Assembly: GCF_017643475.1 (NCBI RefSeq)
Contig: NZ_JAEPNI010000004.1
Span: 62,001-126,000, forward strand
Direction of reading: 5' to 3'
DNA: 64,000 bases
From: Maricaulis sp.
GTDB taxonomy: Bacteria; Pseudomonadota; Alphaproteobacteria; Caulobacterales; Maricaulaceae
A program made the translations under genes and the position numbers. The notes under the pieces are model-generated. The model made no database searches. It was not told the origin of the DNA and saw only the letters and a program-made list of their open reading frames with translations. Below are positions 27,885 through 35,813 of the stretch, piece after piece (position 1 is the first letter of the stretch; every line of letters begins with the position of its first letter).

Positions 27885-29123
27885 ATGACCTCTTCCCCGA
27901 CCAACCGTCTGCACGGCCTCGACGCCGTTCGCGGTTTCGCACTCTTGCTGGGCGTGTTCCTGCACGCCGGCATGTCATTCATCCCGAGTGACTTCCCCGT
28001 GTGGATCACCCATGACGCCAACAGCAGCGCCGCCTTTGGCCTGACTTTCTATGTGCCCCACATCTTCCGCATGCTGCTCTTCTTTATCCTCGCCGGCTTT
28101 TTCGCGCGCCTCGCCTGGCAAAAACGTGGTGCGATCGGATTTGCCTTTGATCGCTTCAAACGCGTGTTTGCTCCCCTCGCCACGTTCTGGTTCCCGATCC
28201 TGATGTTGATCGTCACGGTCATTGTCTGGGGCGCGATCAAGGCCAATGGGGGCGAAGCCCCGGAAGCGCCGGAAGATCCGCCGCTGACGGCAGAAAACTT
28301 TCCCCTGACCCATCTCTGGTTCCTCTACCTGCTGAGCATTTTCTATGTTGGCGCAATCATCATCCGTCTGCTTGTCGCGGTCGTTGATCCGTCCGGGAAA
28401 ATGCGTGCTGCGGGTGGCACGCTCGTCGAGTTTATCGGTCACACGCCGCTCCTGCCGCTCCTGCTGGCGATCCCGGCAAGCCTGGCCTTCATGAATACCG
28501 AGATGTGGTACAGCTGGTTTGGCATCCCGACGCCGGATATCGGTCTTTACCCGAACATGATCGCACTGACCGCCTATGGCACCGGTTTCGCCTTTGGCTG
28601 GATCCTGCACGGTCAGAGCGGGCTGCTCGACACATTCCGCAAGTTCTGGTGGGCCTATATGGCGGTTGCCATCGCCCTGACAGTCACCTGCCTGCAGATG
28701 ATCGGCCTCGCTCCCAGCTTCATGCCGGCTGATGACAGCCTGCAGAGCTGGGCCTATGCCGGAGCCTATTCGTTGGCCGGCTGGTGCTTCAGCTTTGCCT
28801 TCATCGGCCTGGGCCTCGCCCTGTTTGCCAATGAAAGCCCGGCGCGCCGCTATGTCGCTGATGCTTCCTACTGGATCTACATCTGGCACCTGCCGATCGT
28901 CATGGCTCTGCAGGTCTGGCTCAATGATGTCGAGATGCTGGGCGTCGTGAAATACCTGCTGATCAACGCCATCACCCTGGCGGTCACGATCAGCACTTAC
29001 CATCTGCTGGTCCGCGGCACGTGGATCGGTGCCTGGCTCAATGGTCGCCGCTACGGCAAGAAAGCGGAAGCCAAGGCTGCCGCCAAAGCCGCCAAACTGG
29101 AGACCGCATCGGCAAACGCCTGA
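27885..29123 (+). CDS. acyltransferase 3 family membrane protein
   Basis: A 412-residue polytopic inner-membrane protein with about ten hydrophobic segments. The opening LHGLDAVRGFALLLGVFLH is the acyltransferase-3 motif (R-G with a later His). This family (NodX, OafA, OpgC-like) O-acylates sugars, glucans or lipids. The C-terminus is a short Lys/Ala-rich cytosolic tail. The acceptor cannot be told from sequence. A perfect hairpin follows, then a membrane protein and a small regulator on the same strand. Confidence 0.85.
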   Translation: MTSSPTNRLHGLDAVRGFALLLGVFLHAGMSFIPSDFPVWITHDANSSAAFGLTFYVPHIFRMLLFFILAGFFARLAWQKRGAIGFAFDRFKRVFAPLATFWFPILMLIVTVIVWGAIKANGGEAPEAPEDPPLTAENFPLTHLWFLYLLSIFYVGAIIIRLLVAVVDPSGKMRAAGGTLVEFIGHTPLLPLLLAIPASLAFMNTEMWYSWFGIPTPDIGLYPNMIALTAYGTGFAFGWILHGQSGLLDTFRKFWWAYMAVAIALTVTCLQMIGLAPSFMPADDSLQSWAYAGAYSLAGWCFSFAFIGLGLALFANESPARRYVADASYWIYIWHLPIVMALQVWLNDVEMLGVVKYLLINAITLAVTISTYHLLVRGTWIGAWLNGRRYGKKAEAKAAAKAAKLETASANA

Positions 29124-29141
29124 ATCAGGTCATACCCTCAC

Positions 29142-29169
29142 AAGGAGGCGCCAATCCCGGCGCCTCCTT
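29142..29169 (+). terminator. hairpin after the acyltransferase gene
   Basis: Perfect 11-bp stem AAGGAGGCGCC / GGCGCCTCCTT with AATCCC loop, 18 bases after the stop and 20 before the next ATG. No T tract follows, so it may attenuate rather than end transcription. Confidence 0.55.
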
Positions 29170-29189
29170 CCTGCATGGAAAGGTAAGCC

Positions 29190-29819
29190 ATGGCTGATGA
29201 TATCGAGACAGTTCGCGACGACCTGGCTTTCATGCGCGCGCTTGCGGACGCACCGGACAAGCCCAACAAGGCCATGGGCCAATCCTTCCTCGCAGCGGGC
29301 ATTATCTATGGTTTCCAGGGTCTGGTGCAGTGGGCAACGGCCATCGGCATCATCGGTCTGTCCGGATTGGGATATCTCGCCTTCGTCATCGGCTGCACCG
29401 TGGCTTTCTTCGCTGTCCTCGGCGTGATCATCTGGAAAAACCGGGGCCAGAGCTCCAACACCGCAGTCCGTCGGGCCTATGAAGCGGCCTTCCAGGGCGC
29501 AGGCGTGGCGAATATATGTCTGGTCATCGTCTTCATCGTCGCCAATATCCGCACGGGTGATGGCGGCGTCTGGTATTTCTACACACCCTTTATCTATGCT
29601 TTGCAGGGCGTTGCCTGGTATCTCGCCTTTCGGATGCGAAAGCGCGCCTGGCTCGGCCTTGTCGCGCTGGGCTGGTATGTCGGCGCCATTGCGCTGGGTT
29701 TGACCGCGCATTCTCCAACCTATGTCCTGGTGATCGCGCTTTCCCTCATCTTGCTGCTGGCCGGACCTGGACTGGTCATGATGCGGGTGGCCGACAAACA
29801 GTCGGAGACGGCGGACTAG
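29190..29819 (+). CDS. multi-pass membrane protein, unknown function
   Basis: A 209-residue protein with a ~35-residue polar N-terminus followed by about six hydrophobic segments (for example IIYGFQGLVQWATAIGIIG and VLVIALSLILLLAGPGLVM). No family motif is recognised. It lies two bases before the small winged-helix regulator, so the two are almost certainly co-expressed. Similar pairs of a membrane protein with an HTH_34 regulator are widespread, but their role is not defined. Confidence 0.75.
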   Translation: MADDIETVRDDLAFMRALADAPDKPNKAMGQSFLAAGIIYGFQGLVQWATAIGIIGLSGLGYLAFVIGCTVAFFAVLGVIIWKNRGQSSNTAVRRAYEAAFQGAGVANICLVIVFIVANIRTGDGGVWYFYTPFIYALQGVAWYLAFRMRKRAWLGLVALGWYVGAIALGLTAHSPTYVLVIALSLILLLAGPGLVMMRVADKQSETAD

Positions 29820-29821
29820 TC

Positions 29822-30124
29822 ATGGCGTCCAAGGGTATCGGCCAGATTGATGAAGTGATCCACGGGCGCTTGCGCCTGGGTATCATGACCTATCTGACCA
29901 ATGCAGAAGTGGCTGATTTTACCGAGCTCGCCAGCGCGCTTGAAGCCACGCGCGGGAATCTCTCTGTGCATCTGAGAAAGCTTGAAGACGCGGGTTATAT
30001 CGAGATCGAAAAAAGCTTCCTCGACCGCAAACCGCTCACCCGCGCCCGCATCACCAAGACCGGACGCATAGCCTTCAAGGCCTATGTGAAAGCCATTGCA
30101 GATCTGCTGGGAGATGGAGGCTGA
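29822..30124 (+). CDS. small winged-helix regulator (HTH_34-like)
   Basis: A 100-residue single-domain DNA-binding protein. The pattern IHGRLRLGIMTYL, then FTELASALEATRGNLSVHLR, then KLEDAGYIEIEKSF and RITKTGRIAFKAYV, is the ArsR/MarR-related winged helix of the HTH_34 group. No metal-binding cysteines are seen, so it is not a classic ArsR sensor. It starts two bases after the membrane protein and probably regulates that operon. Confidence 0.85.
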   Translation: MASKGIGQIDEVIHGRLRLGIMTYLTNAEVADFTELASALEATRGNLSVHLRKLEDAGYIEIEKSFLDRKPLTRARITKTGRIAFKAYVKAIADLLGDGG

Positions 30125-30302
30125 GCGAACCGAATCCTCCCCTCCTGGGAGGTGGCTCTGCCGTAGCTCAAGCGCAGGCGGAAGGACCGGAGCGCGTCAG
30201 CGCGGAGATTAGCTCGCTATCGCTCGCCCCCTTCGACCTCGCCTACGCCAAGGCTTCGGCGAGCCCACTTCCCCATGAATGGGGAAGATTATCCGCGCCA
30301 AC
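30125..30302. other. intergenic stretch with palindromes
   Basis: No gene is seen here. It contains CCTCCTGGGAGG (30141-30152, an imperfect palindrome) and a perfect inverted repeat TTCCCCAT-GA-ATGGGGAA (30269-30286), ending 17 bases before the prfB stop. The mixture of short palindromes and GC-rich sequence resembles a dispersed intergenic element, but only one copy is in the window. Confidence 0.4.
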
Positions 30303-31431
30303 TCAGGCCTCTTCCTCTTCACCGCCAACACGCGCTGCCAGGGCAGCGGCCATGAACTGGTCCAGATCACCATCAAGAACACCGCCCGTATTGGACGTTT
30401 CCACATTGGTGCGCAGATCCTTGACCATCTGATAGGGCTGCAGGACATAGGAGCGGATCTGGTGGCCCCAACCGATCTCGGTCTTGGCATCAGCCTCGGC
30501 CTGCGCCGCAGCCTCGCGTTCAGCCAGCTGGATCTCATAAACCCGGGCGCGCAACATATCCCAGGCCTGGGCCCGGTTCTTGTGCTGGGAGCGCTCATTC
30601 TGGCACTGCACCACGATGGGTCGCTCCTGGCCTGGCATGTCATAGGTCAGGCGAACCGCCGAGTCCGTCGTATTGACGTGCTGACCACCCGCACCGGAGG
30701 CGCGATAGGTATCCGTGCGAACCTTGCCTTCCTCGATATCGACCTCGATCTGGTCGTCGATAAGTGGATAAGCGCCAACGCTTGCGAAACTGGTATGGCG
30801 ACGGGCACTGGAATCAAACGGCGAGATCCGGACCAGACGGTGGACGCCGGTCTCGGTCTTCAGCCAGCCATAGGCATTCTCGCCCTTGATCAGCAGGGTG
30901 GCAGATTTGAGCCCCGCCTCCTCGCCGGCCTGTTCCTCAATGACCTCGACCTTGAAACCACGAGCATTGGCCCAGCGTGTATACATGCGGGTCATCATGG
31001 ACGCCCAGTCTTGGCTCTCCGTGCCGCCGGCACCGGAGTGGATTTCCAGATAGCTGTCATTGCCATCAGCCTCACCGGACAACAGCGCTTCCAGCTCGGC
31101 GCGCTTCATCTTGTCCTGCAGGGTCTTCAGGCTCTCGACGGCATCTTCGACGATGCTCTCATCGTCTTCCATCGCGGCCAGCTCGACCAGTTCGAGTGTA
31201 TCAGACAGCTCGACCTCGGCTTCCTGGATGACCGTCATGGCATCGTCCAGCCGGTTGCGTTCACGCATCAGGGACTGAGCCTTCTGACTGTCATTCCAGA
31301 AGTCCGGTGCTTCGGACATGGCGGTAAGTTCGTCTAGGCGTTTCTGGGCTGTATCCCAGTCAAAGACGCCTCCTCAGCAAGCCTACGGCCTGCTGGATTT
31401 CATCGGACAGGGTCTGGATGTCTGCGCGCAT
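30303..31431 (-). CDS. prfB: peptide chain release factor 2, with programmed +1 frameshift
   Basis: RF2 (375 residues) releases peptides at UGA and UAA. The codon-recognition tripeptide SPF is in [11 protein letters not shown] and the catalytic GGQ in [15 protein letters not shown]. The gene starts at ATG 31431: 23 codons ([20 protein letters not shown], then RRL) reach an in-frame TGA at 31362-31360. The ribosome must slip +1 on CTT-TGA-C to continue as [19 protein letters not shown] to the stop at 30303. An internal AGGAGG Shine-Dalgarno sits three bases before CTT, as in E. coli. A simple reading would wrongly start at ATG 31319 and lose the N-terminus. Confidence 0.96.
31360..31374 (-). 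promoter_or_regulatory. prfB programmed frameshift site
   Basis: Minus strand: AGGAGG (31374-31369), CGT, then the slippery CTT followed by TGA and C. This is the canonical RF2 autoregulatory site: low RF2 lets the ribosome pause at UGA and slip into the +1 frame. Confidence 0.95.
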
Positions 31432-31513
31432 TGATCGACTCGGCTTGGCATCATGAACGTGAACGAACAGGGATAAAGAGGCTCGCCGGAGGAAACAAGC
31501 CGGGCGCTACACG

Positions 31514-34018
31514 TCAGTACAGCCCGCCCAGCTCCTCATCGAGCTCCTCTTCTTCCTCTTCCTCGTCACCCTCCTCGAGCCCCGCATCCTGCGGACGGTC
31601 ACTGACGGAGGAACGGGCGAAGGACAGACCGCTTTCCTCGTCCACGCTCTGGCGCGAGGGCTCGGTGCCAGGACGGAAAGCTTCCAGGATCACACCGGAC
31701 TGGCCGAGAATACCGGGCTCGCCGGTCAGACGGTCGATCGGCACCAGGCGCACGCCTTCTGGAACGCGGAAAGGTGCGACCGGATAATCATCGATCACCT
31801 GGCTGAAGAAATCGCGTGCAATCGGCGCGGCAACACGGCCTCCCGCCTCGCCACTGCCCAGCTGATAGGGCGTGTCAAAGCCGACATAGACGCCGACAAT
31901 CAGGTCCGGTGAGAAACCGACAAACCAGGCATCGCGGAAATCATTGGTCGTGCCGGTTTTGCCCCCCATCGGGCGGCCCAGGGACCGCAGCGCCGTGCCC
32001 GTACCGCGCTGTACAGCGCCTTCCAGCATATGCACGACCTGATAGGCCGTCACCGGGTCAACGACCTCGGTTCGCGTTTCCTCGAACCAGGGCTCGAGCA
32101 ATTCCTGCGTCCATTCCTCAACGTCACAGGTATCGCAATCGAGCTGTTCATGGGCGAAGATCGTGGACCCTGTCCGGTCCTGAACCCGGTCGAGAATGGT
32201 CGGTTCGACCCGGCGCCCGCCATTGACCAGCGTGGCATAGGCGGACACGAGGCGGTGCAGCGTCGTCTCACCCGCACCCAGCGACATGGCGAGAACCGGA
32301 GACAGCTCGTCATAAATTCCAAAGCGCTGACCATAATCGGATATCGGGCGCATGCCCATTTCCTGGGCCAGGCGAACCGTCATCACGTTACGCGACAGTT
32401 CCAGCCCGAGGCGCAGCGTCGACATGCCGTAATAACGCTCGGCATAGTTGGAGGGCATATAGAAACGCTCATCCGGACCACCCGTCGCAATAAACGGCGC
32501 GTCCAGGATCAGGCTGGCGGGCGTATATCCATTGTCCAACGCTGCGGCATAGGCAAACGGCTTGAACGAAGATCCGGGCTGGCGCCGGGCCTGGGTCGCA
32601 CGATTGAACTGGCTGTGCTGGAAGCTGTAGCCGCCCATCATCGCCAGGACACGGCCTGTATGCGGGTCCATCGCCATGATCGCACCGTTGATGGCCGGGA
32701 TCTGGCGAAGGCCGAACTGGCCTTCTGAATAGTCTTCCTGGTCAGCAATCGATTCCACCAGGATCACATCACCGGCATCAAGCACCTCGGACGGTGTGGA
32801 AACAACAGGACCCAGCTCGCCGTCTGGCAGGGTTTCACGTCCCCATTCCAGAGCGGTCATGGGAATGGATCCACGCGCCCCGTCAGCAAAGCCGATCTCG
32901 GCAGCTTCATCCGTCAGCGACAGAACAACTGCGCCGATCCAGCCGGCGTCGAGATCGCGCGGCAGGGTGAACTCCTCGAGGCGTGTCTCCCAGCCGTCTT
33001 CCAGCTCGATCTGGCCCAGCTCGCCGCGATAGCCGTGGCGACGGTCATAGGTCTCCAGACCCTCTCGCAGAGCCTGGCGTGCGGCCAGCTGCATGGTTGT
33101 GTCCAGCGTCGTCCGGATCGAGAGCCCACCATGATAGAGCTCGTCATCGCCGTACATGGAGAAAACCTGGCGACGAACATTCTCGACGAAATACTCGGCT
33201 GCCAGATAATCATCACCGCTCAGACGCTCCGCGATCTGCAGCGGCTGCTGGGCCGCTTCGCGCGCTTCCTCTTCGGTGACGTAGCCATTGGCGGCCATGC
33301 GGGAAAGCACCCAGTTGCGCCGGTCAATCGTGCGTTCGGGATGGCGGATCGGGTGGAAACGGGCCGGGCCGTTCACGACCGCAGCCAGCAGTGCGGCCTC
33401 GTCCAGGGTCAGCTCGTCCAGGGACTTGTCAAAATAGTTCAGCGCGGCCGCCGCAGCCCCGTAGGCGCGCTGACCGAAATAGATCTCGTTGAGATAGAGC
33501 TCTAGGATCTGGTCCTTGGTAAAAGCACGTTCGATCCGCCGGGCCAGCACCATCTCCTGCACCTTGCGTTCAAGGCGCTGAGCCGAGGAAAGCAGGAAGT
33601 TCTTGGCCACCTGCTGGGTGATGGTCGAGGCGCCTTCCAGGCGTTCTCCAAGGATCACATGGCGCACATTGGCAAAGGCAGCACGGATAATGCCGCGAAA
33701 ATCCAGCCCGCCATGTTCATAGAAATTCTTGTCCTCGGCCGAGATGAAGGCCTGGACCAGGCTCTGGGGAATGTTCTCGATCGGCACGAAGACGCGGTGC
33801 TCACGCGCATATTCCGCGATTAGGCGCCCATCACCGGCATGCACCCGGCTCATTACCGGCGGTTCGTATTCCGCCAATTGTTGATAGTCGGGCAGGTCCG
33901 CTGTGACACGTACCACATAGACAACCGCCACAATGGCGCCGACGAGGGCCGTGCCCAGTGCGACGATCCCGCCCCACATGGCAGTCCGCAACACATTACG
34001 CAGAGTGAAAATCTTCAT
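31514..34018 (-). CDS. class A penicillin-binding protein 1A
   Basis: An 834-residue bifunctional peptidoglycan synthase in the inner membrane. A single N-terminal membrane segment (GGIVALGTALVGAIVAVVYV) precedes the glycosyltransferase-51 domain (ISAEDKNFYEHGGLDFRGI with the catalytic Glu; GASTITQQVAKNFLL). The transpeptidase follows with SxxK in PGSSFKPF, SxN in LSRNVM and KTG in GGKTGTTND. The C-terminus is acidic (EEGDEEEEEEELDEE). ATG 34018 (MKIFTLRNVL) is chosen; ATG 34039 in the same frame is possible. The amidase gene lies upstream and prfB 82 bases downstream on the same strand. Confidence 0.93.
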   Translation of the reverse strand: MKIFTLRNVLRTAMWGGIVALGTALVGAIVAVVYVVRVTADLPDYQQLAEYEPPVMSRVHAGDGRLIAEYAREHRVFVPIENIPQSLVQAFISAEDKNFYEHGGLDFRGIIRAAFANVRHVILGERLEGASTITQQVAKNFLLSSAQRLERKVQEMVLARRIERAFTKDQILELYLNEIYFGQRAYGAAAAALNYFDKSLDELTLDEAALLAAVVNGPARFHPIRHPERTIDRRNWVLSRMAANGYVTEEEAREAAQQPLQIAERLSGDDYLAAEYFVENVRRQVFSMYGDDELYHGGLSIRTTLDTTMQLAARQALREGLETYDRRHGYRGELGQIELEDGWETRLEEFTLPRDLDAGWIGAVVLSLTDEAAEIGFADGARGSIPMTALEWGRETLPDGELGPVVSTPSEVLDAGDVILVESIADQEDYSEGQFGLRQIPAINGAIMAMDPHTGRVLAMMGGYSFQHSQFNRATQARRQPGSSFKPFAYAAALDNGYTPASLILDAPFIATGGPDERFYMPSNYAERYYGMSTLRLGLELSRNVMTVRLAQEMGMRPISDYGQRFGIYDELSPVLAMSLGAGETTLHRLVSAYATLVNGGRRVEPTILDRVQDRTGSTIFAHEQLDCDTCDVEEWTQELLEPWFEETRTEVVDPVTAYQVVHMLEGAVQRGTGTALRSLGRPMGGKTGTTNDFRDAWFVGFSPDLIVGVYVGFDTPYQLGSGEAGGRVAAPIARDFFSQVIDDYPVAPFRVPEGVRLVPIDRLTGEPGILGQSGVILEAFRPGTEPSRQSVDEESGLSFARSSVSDRPQDAGLEEGDEEEEEEELDEELGGLY

Positions 34019-34110
34019 TACGCTCTCAAGGCCCCACATTCCCCGGTGTCACGTCAGATCACGACATCAGGGCCTTATTATGACGGGTACAGCCCCCGGA
34101 TGGAAGCGTT

Positions 34111-35325
34111 CTAGCGTGCCCGGATAGGGGTGTTTGCAGCCTCGGGGTATTCGCCCATGTCACCACGAGTGGCAAAATAGTCGTCGATACCTCTGGTCAC
34201 AGCCTCCATCTGGCGGCGGCGGTGGGAGGCAGAATTGAGATTGCGCTCGTCAGTGGAGTTCGACAGGAAACCCATTTCCAGCAGCACGGCAGGCACCCGG
34301 CTGTCGAGAAGAACGTAGAAATTCTCCTGACGGTGCGGGTTGTTCAGCAACGGGCCGGAATCGCCGAGATGCTCCAGCAGAACCTCGGCAAAGGCAGAGG
34401 ACTGGTTGCGCTTCTCTCGCAGTTCCAACGAGACGAGGATGTTGTTCACATCGGCTTCTTCAGAATGATCCGCGCTCTGGAGCGCCCGGTTCCTGGCCCG
34501 GTTTTCAGCCCGGTCATTCAACGTATAAACCGCGGCACCGCGTGCATTGCGATTGGTTGGTACAGAGTCCGCGTGAATGGACAGGAAAAGGTCGGCACGC
34601 ACATCGGCAGCCACCTGGACCCGCTGTTGCAGGGACAGAAAGACATCAGTGTCTCGCGTCAAATAGACTTCATATCGCCCGGTGGCCTCGAGCTGGCGGC
34701 GCAACTCGCGCGCAGCGGCCAGGGTCACGTCACGCTCATGCGTGCCGCCACGACCAGACGCGCCCGGGTCGTGCCCTCCATGACCGGCATCGACGACAAT
34801 AACACGACGGTCACGGGCTGGCGGAACATAGGCAGCCTCGACCCGCTCGGCGATCAGCGTATCAATCGTGCTGGCCACCGTCTGAACCCCGGAAGAATCA
34901 CGGAAGGCCTGTTCACTGGTCCGGGCGAGATCAACGACAATGCGATAATTATTGCTGCTTGGCGCAGGTTCGAGCGAAAACTGGCTGTCGATCATCGCGG
35001 GATGGTCAAGCTCGAAGACGATGCGTGATGACGAGGCGGAATTGTTGAAGAAGCGGAAACCGTCCACAAGACCGGTTCCAACGCCCTCACCTGCCTCAAG
35101 CCCCGGCACCTGCCAGGACGAGACCGGAAGGTCGACAACGAGACGCGTGGACACACCATCCAGCGTATATGCGCGGAACTCCCCCGGCTGCGAGGTTTCA
35201 ACAACCACGCGCGTACGCGCCTCGTCTCCACCGAAACGAACCGCACGGACTTCCTGTTCTGCCAGAGCTGCAGCACCCGAGACCAAGCTGGTCGCAAACG
35301 CCGCCAAAATCGCCAGTAAACGCAT
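34111..35325 (-). CDS. N-acetylmuramoyl-L-alanine amidase with AMIN domain (AmiC-like)
   Basis: A 404-residue periplasmic zinc amidase that removes stem peptides and helps split septal peptidoglycan. A signal peptide (MRLLAILAAFATSLVSGAAALA) is followed by an AMIN targeting domain (about 30-130) and the Amidase_3 domain. Zinc ligands and catalytic Glu are visible in VVDAGHGGHDPGASG, the Glu of THERDVTL, SIHADS and VLLEMGF. ATG 35325 is preferred to GTG 35331. It precedes the PBP1A gene by 92 bases on the same strand. Confidence 0.93.
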   Translation of the reverse strand: MRLLAILAAFATSLVSGAAALAEQEVRAVRFGGDEARTRVVVETSQPGEFRAYTLDGVSTRLVVDLPVSSWQVPGLEAGEGVGTGLVDGFRFFNNSASSSRIVFELDHPAMIDSQFSLEPAPSSNNYRIVVDLARTSEQAFRDSSGVQTVASTIDTLIAERVEAAYVPPARDRRVIVVDAGHGGHDPGASGRGGTHERDVTLAAARELRRQLEATGRYEVYLTRDTDVFLSLQQRVQVAADVRADLFLSIHADSVPTNRNARGAAVYTLNDRAENRARNRALQSADHSEEADVNNILVSLELREKRNQSSAFAEVLLEHLGDSGPLLNNPHRQENFYVLLDSRVPAVLLEMGFLSNSTDERNLNSASHRRRQMEAVTRGIDDYFATRGDMGEYPEAANTPIRAR

Positions 35326-35813
35326 ACACACACCATCGCATACGCCGTGATTCTGTCCACGGCTTTAATTGGACCCTAAACGATGGAACTTGACGTTTGG
35401 TTGATGAAAATACTCAGCTTCCAAGTTTTTCCTACCGCGTGAAAGGCTTCCATTCCCGTCGCGAATGTTGCATCTTGAGCCCGCTGCGGCGACCGGAAGC
35501 ATTCAACCCGAAGTTCGCCCGGCGCGATGAGGCCTCCTCCGGCGCCCTGTTTTCGGGCCTGCCGAAGCGAGCGCCGACCCGCTGAACACTGTCGCATGTC
35601 CATATCGGAGATGCGGCCCCGACCACCGCAGGCCAGCCGGCGTCCGCCGCATCGGGTCTGCCAAAGGAAACGCGAAGATGCGCGAGCAACGCCTGCATCA
35701 TTTCCAAATCTCGACAGGCCGAGACTCGCTTTCCAGCACCCCGCCACAACTGTCTCCTGTTGCCGCCGAAAGCGGCCGGGCCGGACTGTATGTGCGCGCA
35801 GGAGAATCCCTTA
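35326..35813 (+). other. long non-coding leader upstream of rne
   Basis: A 488-base stretch with no supported gene, between the divergent amidase and rne genes. It must hold both promoters and the rne 5' leader. Short frames exist but have no ribosome site or family-like sequence. Several GC-rich self-complementary segments occur in the 35500-35800 part (for example GGGCC/GGCCC combinations). rne leaders often mediate autoregulation by RNase E; no specific published element could be recognised here. Confidence 0.5.

Noticed and set aside
31514-31590. Tandem CTCCTCTTCTTCC-like low-complexity tract
   Set aside because: It encodes the acidic C-terminal tail of PBP1A, so it is coding low complexity rather than a separate repeat element.
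35397-35585. A 62-codon frame in the rne leader
   Set aside because: No ribosome site, no signal or motif, and composition similar to non-coding leader; not supported as a gene.
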